A stretch of DNA of 38,018 bases from Candidatus Poseidoniia archaeon (GTDB lineage Archaea > Thermoplasmatota > Poseidoniia > MGIII > CG-Epi1), in NCBI GenBank assembly GCA_029941645.1, contig JAPYSZ010000003.1, forward strand, positions 1-38,018. The letters run 5' to 3'. Position 1 is the stretch's first letter. Each line of letters begins with the position of its first letter. Shown one piece after another: positions 1-8,518 of this stretch. Below the pieces are notes generated by a model. That model made no database searches. It saw nothing but the letters and a program-made list of their open reading frames with translations, and was not told the DNA's origin. Position numbers and translations under genes: made by a program.

Positions 1-470
1 TCAATCGCCATCTTTAATTCTTCACGTGTCACACTTTGAGGATTTTGCCAATTATCATCCAGTCTTCCTCTGTATTCTAATTTTCTATCTTTATTGTATA
101 AAAAAATATCAGGAGTACAAACAGCACTGTATGCTTTTGCTATTTCTTGGGTTTCATCAAAGAGGTAAGGAAAGGGATAATTTTTGTATTTAGCTTTTTC
201 AGCCATTTTTTCAGGTGAATCAGCAGGATAGTTCTCTATATCGTTTGAACTTATTAATACAAAATCGGTTCGTCCTTTGTAGTCATTTCCCAAGTTGACT
301 AATCGGTCTTCTACTGCTTTTGCATAGGGGCAATGGTTGCAGGTAAAAATTACAACTAAAGTTTCAGCTTCAAAATAATCTAGTGAAATATTATTTCCGT
401 TTGTATCTGGCAAATTAAAAGATGGTGCATCGGAGCCTAATTTCACCATAGTTGATTCGGTTAATGACAT
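1..470 (-). CDS. Thioredoxin-family (AhpC/TSA-like) protein, 3' end missing
   Basis: This reading frame runs off the left edge, so about 156 N-terminal residues are visible and the C-terminus is missing. It has the thioredoxin-fold layout of small peroxiredoxin-like proteins: an N-terminal strand pair (LGSDAPSFNLPDTNG), then a CNHCPYAK motif with the redox cysteines near residues 44 and 47, and later a VCTPD turn carrying the expected cis-proline. It is probably a cytoplasmic thiol-disulfide oxidoreductase or peroxiredoxin-like protein; the substrate cannot be read from sequence. The first ATG is used because a TATA-like box (490-497) lies about 24 nt upstream, implying a leaderless mRNA; an internal ATG at codon 8 is the alternative. 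It diverges from the phosphomannomutase gene. Confidence 0.8.
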   Translation of the reverse strand, partial: MSLTESTMVKLGSDAPSFNLPDTNGNNISLDYFEAETLVVIFTCNHCPYAKAVEDRLVNLGNDYKGRTDFVLISSNDIENYPADSPEKMAEKAKYKNYPFPYLFDETQEIAKAYSAVCTPDIFLYNKDRKLEYRGRLDDNWQNPQSVTREELKMAI

Positions 471-489
471 AGGGTAGGAACTATAGCGT

Positions 490-497
490 CTATTAAG
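490..497 (-). promoter_or_regulatory. TATA-like box for the thioredoxin-family gene
   Basis: On the minus strand this reads CTTAATAG, centred about 24 nt before the ATG at 470. That is archaeal TATA-to-start spacing, so the transcript is probably leaderless. It lies next to the plus-strand box at 506-512, so the two divergent promoters are separate but nearly touching. Confidence 0.45.
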
Positions 498-505
498 AGC
501 ATTTC

Positions 506-512
506 TTTTAAA
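506..512 (+). promoter_or_regulatory. TATA box for the phosphomannomutase gene
   Basis: TTTTAAA centred about 24 nt before the ATG at 533. No Shine-Dalgarno sequence precedes that ATG, which fits a leaderless transcript. Confidence 0.55.
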
Positions 513-532
513 CCGTTCTAAATAGGACAATA

Positions 533-1924
533 ATGAATATTTCTCAGGATATATTTAGAGCCTATGATATTCGCGGAGTTTATGGCGAAGAACTTGATGC
601 TAATATAGGTAAAAGAGTAGGTTTGGCATTTGGTAATTTCTTGGCAAAGAATAACGACAAAGGTACTGTCTCAATAGGTTGTGATGCTCGTGTAAGTTCA
701 CCTGAATTACAGGAAGCAGTAGCCGCTGGACTTTCTAAGGCTGGTTTTGATGTTGATGTAATTGGAATGGTACCAATACCAGTTGCAAATTTCACCACAT
801 GGAAGGCTAATTCGACATCAAATCCTTACTTGGCAGGGGTTTACATTACAGCAAGCCATAACCCTGCCGAATACAATGGTATTCGCTTCAGACATCCTGA
901 CGGGACAGGATATACTGAAGGAAATCTTGAGATTAAAAGAATTTTCTTTGAAGATGAATTAATAGAATCAAATATCTCTGGAAAAATCAATGAACTTTCT
1001 ACAGATGAGATTTTAGACACGTATGTCAAATTTGTTTCTGATAAAGTCGGTAGCATTGAAGGGATACGCGTAGCACTTGATCCCGGTAATGGTGTAGGTT
1101 GTGTTATTATTGAGAGACTTTTTCAAGAGTTTGGAGCAAAAACTCATAGCATAAATAATGAACCAGATGGTACTTTTCCTAATCGACCTTCAGAACCAGC
1201 TCCAAAGAATCTGAGTGATCTTATTTCTTTAATGGAGAAAGGTGATTATGATCTCGGAATAGCCTTTGATGGAGATGCCGATCGTTGTGTTTTCATAGAT
1301 AATCGAGCTCGGGCGGTTTCAGCGGAGAAAATAGGTATAATTACTTCTAAAAGTTTGATAAAACCAGATTCAAACAAAGTTCTAGCTGGAGTTCCATGTT
1401 CAATGATTCTGGAGGATGAGATTCCTAAGATTGGTGGTGAGTTGATTTGGATTAGAGTTGGAGATGTTTTTGTTTGTGAAGAATTAAAGAAACACAATGC
1501 AGCTATTGCAATGGAGATTTCAGCCCATTTCTTTGCTCCTGGTTTGACTGAATTTATATTTGATGATCCTCTTATTTTCAGTTTGAAATTAGCCGAACAA
1601 GTTTCTAAATCAGGTTTGACCTTGGCAGATTTATCAGATGAAATCCCCTCCTATCCTTATGAAGAATTGAAGTTTAAATGTCTTGATTCTATAAAATTTA
1701 AGGTTAATGAACAATTGGAGAAGACATTCTTAGATATGGGATACAAAGTCGAAACTATTGATGGGGTGAAAATATGGTTAGATGATGGCTGGGTTTTACT
1801 CAGGCCTTCTAACACACAACCAGTCATCCGAATGTTTGTAGAGGCAAAAAATAAACCAAGATTAGAAGCTATTAAGGATGAATTCAAAGCTCATTTTGAT
1901 GAGGCTGTGAGGTCTGTTTCTTGA
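533..1924 (+). CDS. manB: Phosphomannomutase/phosphoglucomutase (alpha-D-phosphohexomutase family)
   Basis: Interconverts hexose 6-phosphate and hexose 1-phosphate, feeding sugar nucleotide synthesis in the cytoplasm. All four family loops are visible in 463 residues, a normal length. The catalytic phosphoserine loop TASHNP has Ser near 108. The Mg-binding loop DGDADR is at 246-251. The sugar-binding loop is E-I-S-A-H at about 328-332, where most relatives have GE(M/Q)SGH; the contacting Glu, Ser and His are kept. The C-terminal phosphate-binding loop RPSNTQPVIR is at 424-433. Archaeal members are often bifunctional for mannose and glucose, and glucosamine mutase (GlmM) cannot be excluded. 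The start is the ATG placed about 24 nt after a TATA box. Its stop overlaps the start of the downstream DUF92 gene, so the two are probably cotranscribed. Confidence 0.9.
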   Translation: MNISQDIFRAYDIRGVYGEELDANIGKRVGLAFGNFLAKNNDKGTVSIGCDARVSSPELQEAVAAGLSKAGFDVDVIGMVPIPVANFTTWKANSTSNPYLAGVYITASHNPAEYNGIRFRHPDGTGYTEGNLEIKRIFFEDELIESNISGKINELSTDEILDTYVKFVSDKVGSIEGIRVALDPGNGVGCVIIERLFQEFGAKTHSINNEPDGTFPNRPSEPAPKNLSDLISLMEKGDYDLGIAFDGDADRCVFIDNRARAVSAEKIGIITSKSLIKPDSNKVLAGVPCSMILEDEIPKIGGELIWIRVGDVFVCEELKKHNAAIAMEISAHFFAPGLTEFIFDDPLIFSLKLAEQVSKSGLTLADLSDEIPSYPYEELKFKCLDSIKFKVNEQLEKTFLDMGYKVETIDGVKIWLDDGWVLLRPSNTQPVIRMFVEAKNKPRLEAIKDEFKAHFDEAVRSVS

Positions 1925-2685
1925 TATTACCAGACCCAATAACAATATTTTTCATTACAGTTATTAGTTTGATAATTTCAGGCATTGCATTTTCTAAGAA
2001 AGTTTTGGATCAAGGAGGATCTGCACTAGCTTTTCTTATTTGTTTTATTACAGGTACATTAGGTCATTGGACTTGGTTGCTACTCATGTTGATATTTGTG
2101 GGAGCTTCTTTTTTAGCTACAAAATTTGCTATAGTTTATAAAAAAGCGTTGGGTGTTGAAGAGAGTGATGATGGTACTCGTGGTGGTTCGAATGTTATTT
2201 CTAATGGGATAGTTCCAGCCATTGTGGCTGTATGTTATAGTATGAATTTATTGTCCCCTGAGCAAGCCCTCGTTGCATTTACTACGTCTGTAGCGGCAGC
2301 TACTGCAGATACGATGGCTAGTGAGATAGGTGTACTAGCTCCTGAACCGGTTTTGATTACTAATCCAACAAAACACGTAGAACCTGGAACGAATGGGGGT
2401 ATTTCATTAGAGGGAACAACAGCCTCATTACTTTCTGCAGTCTCGATATCTATGCTTTCTTTTTCTGCTTTTGTTCTAATTATAGAGGAAAATCACGCCT
2501 TTTATTCTTCGTTTGAGGTTAATTTTTTATATATTTCAGCATTTTTTGGGTTTTTGGGTAGTGTTATTGATTCTTTGTTAGGTGCAACACTGGAAAATAG
2601 AGGTATTTTAGGTAATAATGGTGTAAATTTCCTTTCAATATCCTGTGCAGTGATGTTTTCTTTACTCTTTTTGTCACTAAATTGA
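1921..2685 (+). CDS. DUF92 family integral membrane protein
   Basis: A hydrophobic protein of 254 residues with about six to seven membrane segments. It shows the DUF92 family signatures: RGGSNVISNG near residues 84-93, a TADTMASEIG block, and a GTNGGISLEGT block. Plant VTE6, which phosphorylates phytyl phosphate, belongs to this family, so archaeal members are candidates for isoprenoid phosphate kinases. That role is an analogy and is not shown here. The start is TTG sharing TTGA with the phosphomannomutase stop, which indicates translational coupling. No better in-frame ATG lies nearby. Its gene end is followed by the thermosome promoter. Confidence 0.85.
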   Translation: MILPDPITIFFITVISLIISGIAFSKKVLDQGGSALAFLICFITGTLGHWTWLLLMLIFVGASFLATKFAIVYKKALGVEESDDGTRGGSNVISNGIVPAIVAVCYSMNLLSPEQALVAFTTSVAAATADTMASEIGVLAPEPVLITNPTKHVEPGTNGGISLEGTTASLLSAVSISMLSFSAFVLIIEENHAFYSSFEVNFLYISAFFGFLGSVIDSLLGATLENRGILGNNGVNFLSISCAVMFSLLFLSLN

Positions 2686-2700
2686 TTATTTTACGGGTAT

Positions 2701-2710
2701 TTTTATATAT
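2701..2710 (+). promoter_or_regulatory. TATA box for the thermosome gene
   Basis: TTTTATATAT ends about 30 nt before the ATG at 2740. With a usual TATA-to-transcription-start distance this gives a leader of only a few nucleotides. A possible upstream TTG start at 2710 would lie inside the TATA box, ahead of the expected transcript start. Confidence 0.6.
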
Positions 2711-2739
2711 TGGCCTCGCAAATATTAATTTGTGATACG

Positions 2740-4380
2740 ATGATTCCAGGTAATGCACCGGTTGTAATCCTTAAGGAAGGAACTAAAAGAGACAGTGGTC
2801 GAAGGGCTACGCAGAATAATATTGCAGCAGCTAAAGCGATAGCTGAAGCCGTTAGATCCACATTGGGTCCTAAGGGAATGGACAAAATGTTAGTAGATTC
2901 CATGGGTGATGTGGTGATAACTAATGATGGTGTTACAATCTTGAAAGAAATTGAGGTTGAACATCCTGCAGCTAAAATGGTGGTTGAAGTAGCTAAGACT
3001 CAGGATTCAGAATGTGGAGACGGTACAACTACTGCAGTAATTCTTGCAGGGGAGCTATTGAAAAATGCCGAGGAGTTGTTAGAAAAAGGAGTTCATCCTA
3101 CTGCAATCTCTAATGGATATCGCAGAGCTTGTGTTGAATCACTAAAGCTTTTGGATAAAATAGCTCGGCCAGTTCGTAGAAGTGATAATGCTACATTGAG
3201 AGCTATAGCAGTAACTTCAATGACTGGTAAATCATCTGAAACAAATGCAGATTTCTTGGCAGATTTAACAGTTAAATCAGTTAAATTAGTTTCTAAGAAC
3301 CAAGGTAAAACTACAGAAGTAGACAGAGATGATATAAAAATTCAAAAAAAGCAAGGAGGTTCTATATCTGATACTGAATTAATTTCAGGAATTATATTGG
3401 ACAAAGAACCCGTTCATAGTGGAATGCCAAAGAATGTGAATAATGCTAAAGTTGCTTTAGTAGACGCACCACTTGAAATCAAAAAAACTGAAATAGAATC
3501 TAAAATTCAAATTAATGATCCTTCTCAAATCCAAGCCTTTTTAGATCAGGAAGAGGCCACAATCAAAAAAATGGTGGATAAAATTCATAAAACCAAAGCA
3601 ACAGTTCTTATTTGTCAAAAAGGTATTGACGATTTAGCACAACATTATTTGGCTAAACATGGAATTATGGCTATTCGCAGATCTAAAAAATCAGATATGG
3701 AAGCCTTAGCCAAAGCTACAGGGGGTCGTATCGTATCTAATTTGGATTCTATAAGTAAAGATGACATCGGTTTTGCAGGTCTTGTACAAGTTAGAAAAAT
3801 TGGGGATGATGATATGACGTTTGTAACAGATTGTAAGAATCCTAAGGCCGTTTCTATCTTAGTAAGAGGTGGCAGTGAGCATGTTATCGATGAAATTGAT
3901 AGAAATTTAGCTGATGCTATTGGTGTTGTATCGCTTGTTATTGAAGATGGTAAGATTGTTACGGGCGGAGGAGCTGCTGAGATTGAATTGGCACTTAAAT
4001 TGAGAAAATTTGCACCCCGAATTGGAGGGAGAGAGCAAATGGCCATCGAATCTTTTGCTCATGCGATTGAAGTTGTTCCAATTACACTGGCAGAAAATGC
4101 AGGCCTTGATGTTATTGATACATTAATGGGTCTTAGAAAGGCTCATACTCAAAAAGGTAGAAATCCACATGCAGGATTAGATGCCTTTACCGGTAAAGTC
4201 GTCAATATGCGATCAAGAAATGTTGTTGAACCACTTAGGGTTAAGACACAGGCATTGAGTAGTGCTACAGATGTAGCAACGATGATTCTGAGGATTGATG
4301 ATATCATAGCTTCAAAACAGCCAGAGGGTCCCGAACCAGATGGTAGTGATGGTATGGGCGGCATGCCACCAGGAATGTAA
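2740..4380 (+). CDS. ths: Thermosome subunit (group II chaperonin)
   Basis: ATP-dependent protein-folding chaperonin that forms double rings in the cytoplasm. The 546-residue product has the expected motifs: GPKGMDKM at 43-50, NDGVTI at 62-67, and GDGTTT at 93-98 with the catalytic Asp. The usual GGM-type tail (GGMPPGM) closes the protein. Thermosomes normally begin a few residues before VVILKEG, so ATG at 2740 (MIPGNAPVVILKEG) is preferred over a TTG ten codons upstream that would fall inside the TATA box. The gene is probably monocistronic. It ends only 2 bp from the stop of the convergent aceE gene, leaving no room for a separate terminator. Confidence 0.96.
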   Translation: MIPGNAPVVILKEGTKRDSGRRATQNNIAAAKAIAEAVRSTLGPKGMDKMLVDSMGDVVITNDGVTILKEIEVEHPAAKMVVEVAKTQDSECGDGTTTAVILAGELLKNAEELLEKGVHPTAISNGYRRACVESLKLLDKIARPVRRSDNATLRAIAVTSMTGKSSETNADFLADLTVKSVKLVSKNQGKTTEVDRDDIKIQKKQGGSISDTELISGIILDKEPVHSGMPKNVNNAKVALVDAPLEIKKTEIESKIQINDPSQIQAFLDQEEATIKKMVDKIHKTKATVLICQKGIDDLAQHYLAKHGIMAIRRSKKSDMEALAKATGGRIVSNLDSISKDDIGFAGLVQVRKIGDDDMTFVTDCKNPKAVSILVRGGSEHVIDEIDRNLADAIGVVSLVIEDGKIVTGGGAAEIELALKLRKFAPRIGGREQMAIESFAHAIEVVPITLAENAGLDVIDTLMGLRKAHTQKGRNPHAGLDAFTGKVVNMRSRNVVEPLRVKTQALSSATDVATMILRIDDIIASKQPEGPEPDGSDGMGGMPPGM

Positions 4381-4382
4381 GT

Positions 4383-7043
4383 TTAATTTCTTGAAGGATC
4401 TGGTGCGTCAGAGTTTATATCTAAATTTTCCATATAGGATTCAGCTTTAGCTTTAGTTAGTTTTCCTTCTGTTAATAGGGAACTTATTGCAGCTGCAGCA
4501 ATATGCTCTGCATCAATTTCAAAGAATTTCCTTAAATTTTCTCTAGTGTCACTTCTACCAAATCCATCCGTTCCTAGTGTAATATATTCCCCAGGAATCC
4601 ATCTTTCAATCATTTTTGGAACTGCTTTGATATGGTCAGTTGTAGCTATTGTAACCATTTCTTCGTTCTTCATTACTTTTGAAATATAGGGTATTTTTGC
4701 TTTTTTTGTTGGATTTAAAAGATTCCAACGCTCACATTCCATAGCATCTCTTTGGAGTCCTCCAAAGCTTGTTGCACTCCATATCTCACAATTTATTCCC
4801 ATTTCGCTTAGTATTTTATCAGCTGAAATTACTTGTTGCATTATAGAACCACTACCAATCAGGCGCACTATTGGTTTTGTTATCTTCTTAAATCTGTAGA
4901 TTCCTTTGATTATCCCTTCTTCGCTATTCTTAGGTATTGGAGGCATGTCATGATTTTCATTATATAATGTCAAATAATAGAATAAATCCTCATTATTCTC
5001 ATACATTCTTCTTAATCCTTCTTTAATAATAATTCCAATTTCATAGGCGAAAGCGGCGTCATATGACACACAATTTGGTACGGTTGTTGCAGTCAATAAA
5101 CTGTGCCCATCTTGATGTTGCAACCCTTCTCCATTTAGAGTGGTTCTGCCTGCCGTTGCCCCTAAAAGGAAACCTCTAGCCCTTGAGTCTGCTGCGCACC
5201 AAATTTGGTCACCTACTCTTTGGAAGCCAAACATTGAATAATATATGTAGAAAGGAATTGTAGGTTTGCCTACAGTAGAATATGCCATTCCCGCAGCAGT
5301 GAAACTGCTCATTGCACCAGCCTCAGAAATACCTTCTTCCAATATTTGCCCACTTTCGGATTCTTTGTAACTTAGTAAAAGCTGAGAGTCTACGGGCGTG
5401 TAGATTTGCCCTTGCGCATTATATATTTTGAATTCAGTGAAGAGAGCTTCCATTCCAAATGTTCGGGCTTCATCAGGAACGATAGGAACAATGAGATCAC
5501 CTATTTTTTCATCTTTCATCAAATTTCTCAATAATCTAACAAAAGCCATTGTGGTTGAAACTACTTGATTCTTTGGAGTTCCCTTATCAAATTCTGTGAA
5601 TACATCATTTTTAGGCATGTGAAACCCACTATAGCTCGCATTCCTTTTAGGGAGGAAACCACCCAATCTTTCTCTTTGATCCTTCAAGTATTTGATTTCT
5701 TCACTATCTGGTGGTGGTTTGTAGTATGGCATGTCTTCTAATTCCGAATCTGTAAATGGTATTTCTAATAAATCTCTAAAATATTCCCAGTCCGATTTGT
5801 CGAGGGATTTTTTCTGATGTGTCATATTACGTGCTTGAAATCCTTTTCCTAGGGCCCATCCTTTGACTGTCTTTGCTAATATTACTGAGGGTTGATTTTC
5901 GTGTTTTGTGGCCTCATTATAGGCTGCAAATAATTTCGTCGAATCATGACCACCTCTTCTTAATTTAGTAAGGGAATTATCATCCATATCTTCTACAAGT
6001 TTTTTCAATTCATGTTCGGGTCCAAAGAATTTTTCTCTTATGTAATCACCAGACGAAGCTGCAAGTGTTTGATAGTCGCCATCCACTGTTTTTTCCATTT
6101 TTCTGAGGAGGTGACCCCTTTCGTCTTTCAGAAGTAGTGGATCCCAATCTCGCCCCCACAAAACTTTGATTACATTCCATCCCGATCCTCTAAAAATCGC
6201 TTCCAATTCTTGAATAATTTTACCATTGCCTCTTACGGGGCCATCCAGTCTTTGCAGGTTACAATTTACAACAAAGGTCAAATTGTCTAATTTTTCCCTG
6301 TGAGCCAAATGTAAGGCGTGTAATGTTTCCGGTTCGTCACACTCCCCATCGCCCAGGAATGCCCATACTCTACTGTTGGATGTATCTGCAATTCCTCTTT
6401 CTTGAAGATATCTTAAGAATCTTGCATGATATATTGCGTTTGTAGGACCTAATCCCATTGATACAGTAGGAAATTCCCAGAACTCAGGCATTAGTCTTGG
6501 ATGTGGATAACTTGATAATCCATCTGTGAAAGCTTCCCTCCTGAAGTGATCAAGGTGTCCTTCGTTTAATCTTCCTTCAAGATATGCTCTTGAATAAATT
6601 CCTGGTGATGCATGGCCTTGATAATAGATGAAGTCACCTATCCCGTTATTTTTACCTTTGAAGAAATGATGAAATCCGACCTCGTATAGACTAGCAGCTG
6701 AGGCGTAAGTGGATATATGTCCTCCTAAACCTTCAAATTTTTTATTAGCTTTGGATACCATCATAGCAGCATTCCATCTAATTATACGTCTTATTTTCTT
6801 TTCGAGTATTTCATCCCCTGGGTATTTAGGTTCTGATTCAGGCGGTATTGTGTTTACGTATGGACTATTCGTCAGAGGTGGAATTGCTATATTTCTATCT
6901 CTTGCCTCTCTTATCAGAGTTTGTAAGAGGTATCTTGCTCTTTCTTCGCCTTTTATATCAATAACAGAGGCTATTGAATCTATCCATTCCTCTGTTTCTT
7001 GAGGGTCCCTATCCGGTAATTGTTGCCTGTATCCTTTTCCCAT
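4383..7043 (-). CDS. aceE: Pyruvate dehydrogenase E1 component, homodimeric type (AceE)
   Basis: Thiamine diphosphate-dependent decarboxylation of pyruvate and transfer of the acetyl group to the lipoyl domain of E2. The 886-residue length is that of bacterial AceE. Visible blocks include HASPGIYSRAYLEGRL near 144-159; the TPP/Mg motif GDGECDEPE at 231-239 with the paired Asn at 260 followed by LQRLDGPV; the C-terminal half EGISEAGAMSSFTAAG; FYIYYSMFGFQRVGDQIW; and LGTDGFGRSDTR near the end. All are intact. Archaea usually use pyruvate:ferredoxin oxidoreductase or a heterodimeric E1, so this bacterial-type enzyme is probably an ancient transfer. No E2 or E3 gene is in the window. A TATA box and AAGGT ribosome site precede its ATG, so it can be expressed separately from the upstream translation operon. 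Confidence 0.95.
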   Translation of the reverse strand: MGKGYRQQLPDRDPQETEEWIDSIASVIDIKGEERARYLLQTLIREARDRNIAIPPLTNSPYVNTIPPESEPKYPGDEILEKKIRRIIRWNAAMMVSKANKKFEGLGGHISTYASAASLYEVGFHHFFKGKNNGIGDFIYYQGHASPGIYSRAYLEGRLNEGHLDHFRREAFTDGLSSYPHPRLMPEFWEFPTVSMGLGPTNAIYHARFLRYLQERGIADTSNSRVWAFLGDGECDEPETLHALHLAHREKLDNLTFVVNCNLQRLDGPVRGNGKIIQELEAIFRGSGWNVIKVLWGRDWDPLLLKDERGHLLRKMEKTVDGDYQTLAASSGDYIREKFFGPEHELKKLVEDMDDNSLTKLRRGGHDSTKLFAAYNEATKHENQPSVILAKTVKGWALGKGFQARNMTHQKKSLDKSDWEYFRDLLEIPFTDSELEDMPYYKPPPDSEEIKYLKDQRERLGGFLPKRNASYSGFHMPKNDVFTEFDKGTPKNQVVSTTMAFVRLLRNLMKDEKIGDLIVPIVPDEARTFGMEALFTEFKIYNAQGQIYTPVDSQLLLSYKESESGQILEEGISEAGAMSSFTAAGMAYSTVGKPTIPFYIYYSMFGFQRVGDQIWCAADSRARGFLLGATAGRTTLNGEGLQHQDGHSLLTATTVPNCVSYDAAFAYEIGIIIKEGLRRMYENNEDLFYYLTLYNENHDMPPIPKNSEEGIIKGIYRFKKITKPIVRLIGSGSIMQQVISADKILSEMGINCEIWSATSFGGLQRDAMECERWNLLNPTKKAKIPYISKVMKNEEMVTIATTDHIKAVPKMIERWIPGEYITLGTDGFGRSDTRENLRKFFEIDAEHIAAAAISSLLTEGKLTKAKAESYMENLDINSDAPDPSRN

Positions 7044-7074
7044 TGTGTTACCTTTTTTTATCTTATAGTCAATT

Positions 7075-7085
7075 GTATTTATATT
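7075..7085 (-). promoter_or_regulatory. TATA box for aceE
   Basis: AATATAAATAC on the minus strand, about 35 nt before the aceE ATG and next to the stop codon of the deoxyhypusine synthase gene. The predicted leader of about 10 nt contains AAGGT as a ribosome binding site. Confidence 0.5.
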
Positions 7086-7086
7086 G

Positions 7087-8157
7087 TTAGGATTGGAATA
7101 TATTACTGAGTTTGCGTCCTTTTCTTTTTTGATTTCTCATTTTTTGATTAATATATCCAATTAATAATGGGAAAAAAACAGTTGCCTCGCCCCACACCAT
7201 TATTTCTTCCATTTGTTTGTCATTTTTACCCCATGATATTGCTTCCTTGAGGGTAGATCCAGACAATCCTCCATCTCTTAAATCAGCAGTACTAATCTGG
7301 ATTCCAAATTTGTGTTTTTCTACATCGTATCCAAGCATCTCTGCCATAACTACAGCATCTTGGGTATAGTTCTTAGGGACTCCTCCACCAACAACTATTA
7401 TTCCAGATTCTCCACAGTTACTTTGCATGAATGCGATTTCTTTTAAATCTTTGATCGAATCAATAGTCATTCCATTTCTTTCTTTTTGCTGCATTGCTAA
7501 TCCAATACCTATTGAACAGTCATTAATTGCAGGTATGAAAATGGGAATGTCTTCTTCAAAAGCTGCTTGCATTACACTGTCTCTTATTCCTTTGGCCTGT
7601 GACAACCACCGACCACAAATCTTCATAAATTCTCGGCTTGAATAATTACCTTTTGGAATATTTTCAGATATCTTCTTAAATGTTAAATCAACTTGTCTTA
7701 GTGCAGCTTCATCCAATAAGTGATCATATATTCGGTCAATATACAAACTTTGAAGCTCAGAATCATCTTGAATGGGTTTACAAACGTAATGTTTGTGACC
7801 TAATGCCTCCAACATATCTTGTTCAAATAAAGCGCCTGTACACACTAATGCATCCACATGTTTAGCTCTTATTGAATCAATGGTTATTTGTCTTAGGCCT
7901 GCACTGAATATGCTTCCTGAAAGAGACCAAATTATTGCAGTATCGGTGTGAAGTATCTTATAGTATAATTGTGCGGCTAGTCCTATATTTCTAGCCTCAA
8001 AACTGGATTCTGCAAATGAATCCACTAAGTTAGAAATGTCATTTATATCATTAATCTTTATTTGTTTCACTTCATTAGCCAGGAGTTCTTTTTTCCTTTC
8101 TATTTGTTTTTTGGATAACCTGACCACAGGCATATTTGGGATTTCATATTTTCCCAT
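7087..8157 (-). CDS. dys: Deoxyhypusine synthase
   Basis: Transfers the aminobutyl group of spermidine to a lysine of translation factor aIF5A, the first step of hypusine formation, using NAD. The 356 residues fit the archaeal family. SGSIFSAGLRQ lies near residues 80-90, and VVGGGVPKN is an NAD-binding loop. The block LSGSTLKEAISWGK carries the active-site lysine (near 311), equivalent to Lys329 of the human enzyme. Having this lysine argues against the inactive or homospermidine-type relatives that lack it. The gene starts one nucleotide after the PIN-domain gene's stop, in a tight operon with eS6 and aIF2-gamma, so it belongs to a translation-factor unit. The C-terminus ends in a lysine/arginine-rich tail. 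Confidence 0.93.
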   Translation of the reverse strand: MGKYEIPNMPVVRLSKKQIERKKELLANEVKQIKINDINDISNLVDSFAESSFEARNIGLAAQLYYKILHTDTAIIWSLSGSIFSAGLRQITIDSIRAKHVDALVCTGALFEQDMLEALGHKHYVCKPIQDDSELQSLYIDRIYDHLLDEAALRQVDLTFKKISENIPKGNYSSREFMKICGRWLSQAKGIRDSVMQAAFEEDIPIFIPAINDCSIGIGLAMQQKERNGMTIDSIKDLKEIAFMQSNCGESGIIVVGGGVPKNYTQDAVVMAEMLGYDVEKHKFGIQISTADLRDGGLSGSTLKEAISWGKNDKQMEEIMVWGEATVFFPLLIGYINQKMRNQKRKGRKLSNIFQS

Positions 8158-8158
8158 C

Positions 8159-8518
8159 TTAGATTCCCTCAGTTGAGATAAGTTTGTTTTTTTCCCTTAT
8201 TTTCAATGCATTTAATTTCAAAGATTTTAATTCGGATAGCATTTCTTTATCATTGGTTGCTATTAAGTATCCGTTCTTTGCAGCATCTATTAGCATATTA
8301 TCGGTATATCCCTCTCCTATGTCTATAATTTCCAAGGCCTTACACATGTTTAGTGCAGCTCTTGCATCTTTTGATTCTAATTTTTCCAATTCAGTAATTA
8401 CACAACTAGGTATAGCTAAATTCCATCCAGGTGCAGCCTTCGAAATTGCTTCTCTGAAATCAGGTCCACCACTAAATGTCCACAAAATGATATTAGTATC
8501 TGCTAAGACAGTCTTCAT
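8159..8518 (-). CDS. PIN-domain ribonuclease-like protein (Fcf1/Utp24-like)
   Basis: A single PIN domain of 119 residues. The acidic metal-binding residues are in place: Asp7 in ADTN, Glu43 in ITELEKLE, Asp73/Asp78 in the central helix, and Asp90 in ATNDKEM. In archaea, PIN proteins encoded beside aIF2-gamma and eS6 are treated as relatives of the rRNA-processing nucleases Fcf1/Utp24. That assignment fits the context better than VapC toxin: no antitoxin gene is adjacent, and the neighbours are translation genes. Its ATG overlaps the aIF2-gamma stop as ATGA, implying coupled translation. The RNA target is not known from sequence. Confidence 0.85.
   Translation of the reverse strand: MKTVLADTNIILWTFSGGPDFREAISKAAPGWNLAIPSCVITELEKLESKDARAALNMCKALEIIDIGEGYTDNMLIDAAKNGYLIATNDKEMLSELKSLKLNALKIREKNKLISTEGI

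Noticed and set aside
8159..8518. VapC toxin of a toxin-antitoxin pair
   Set aside because: No antitoxin-sized gene is adjacent, and the PIN gene is locked between aIF2-gamma and deoxyhypusine synthase by overlaps, matching Fcf1-like housekeeping proteins.
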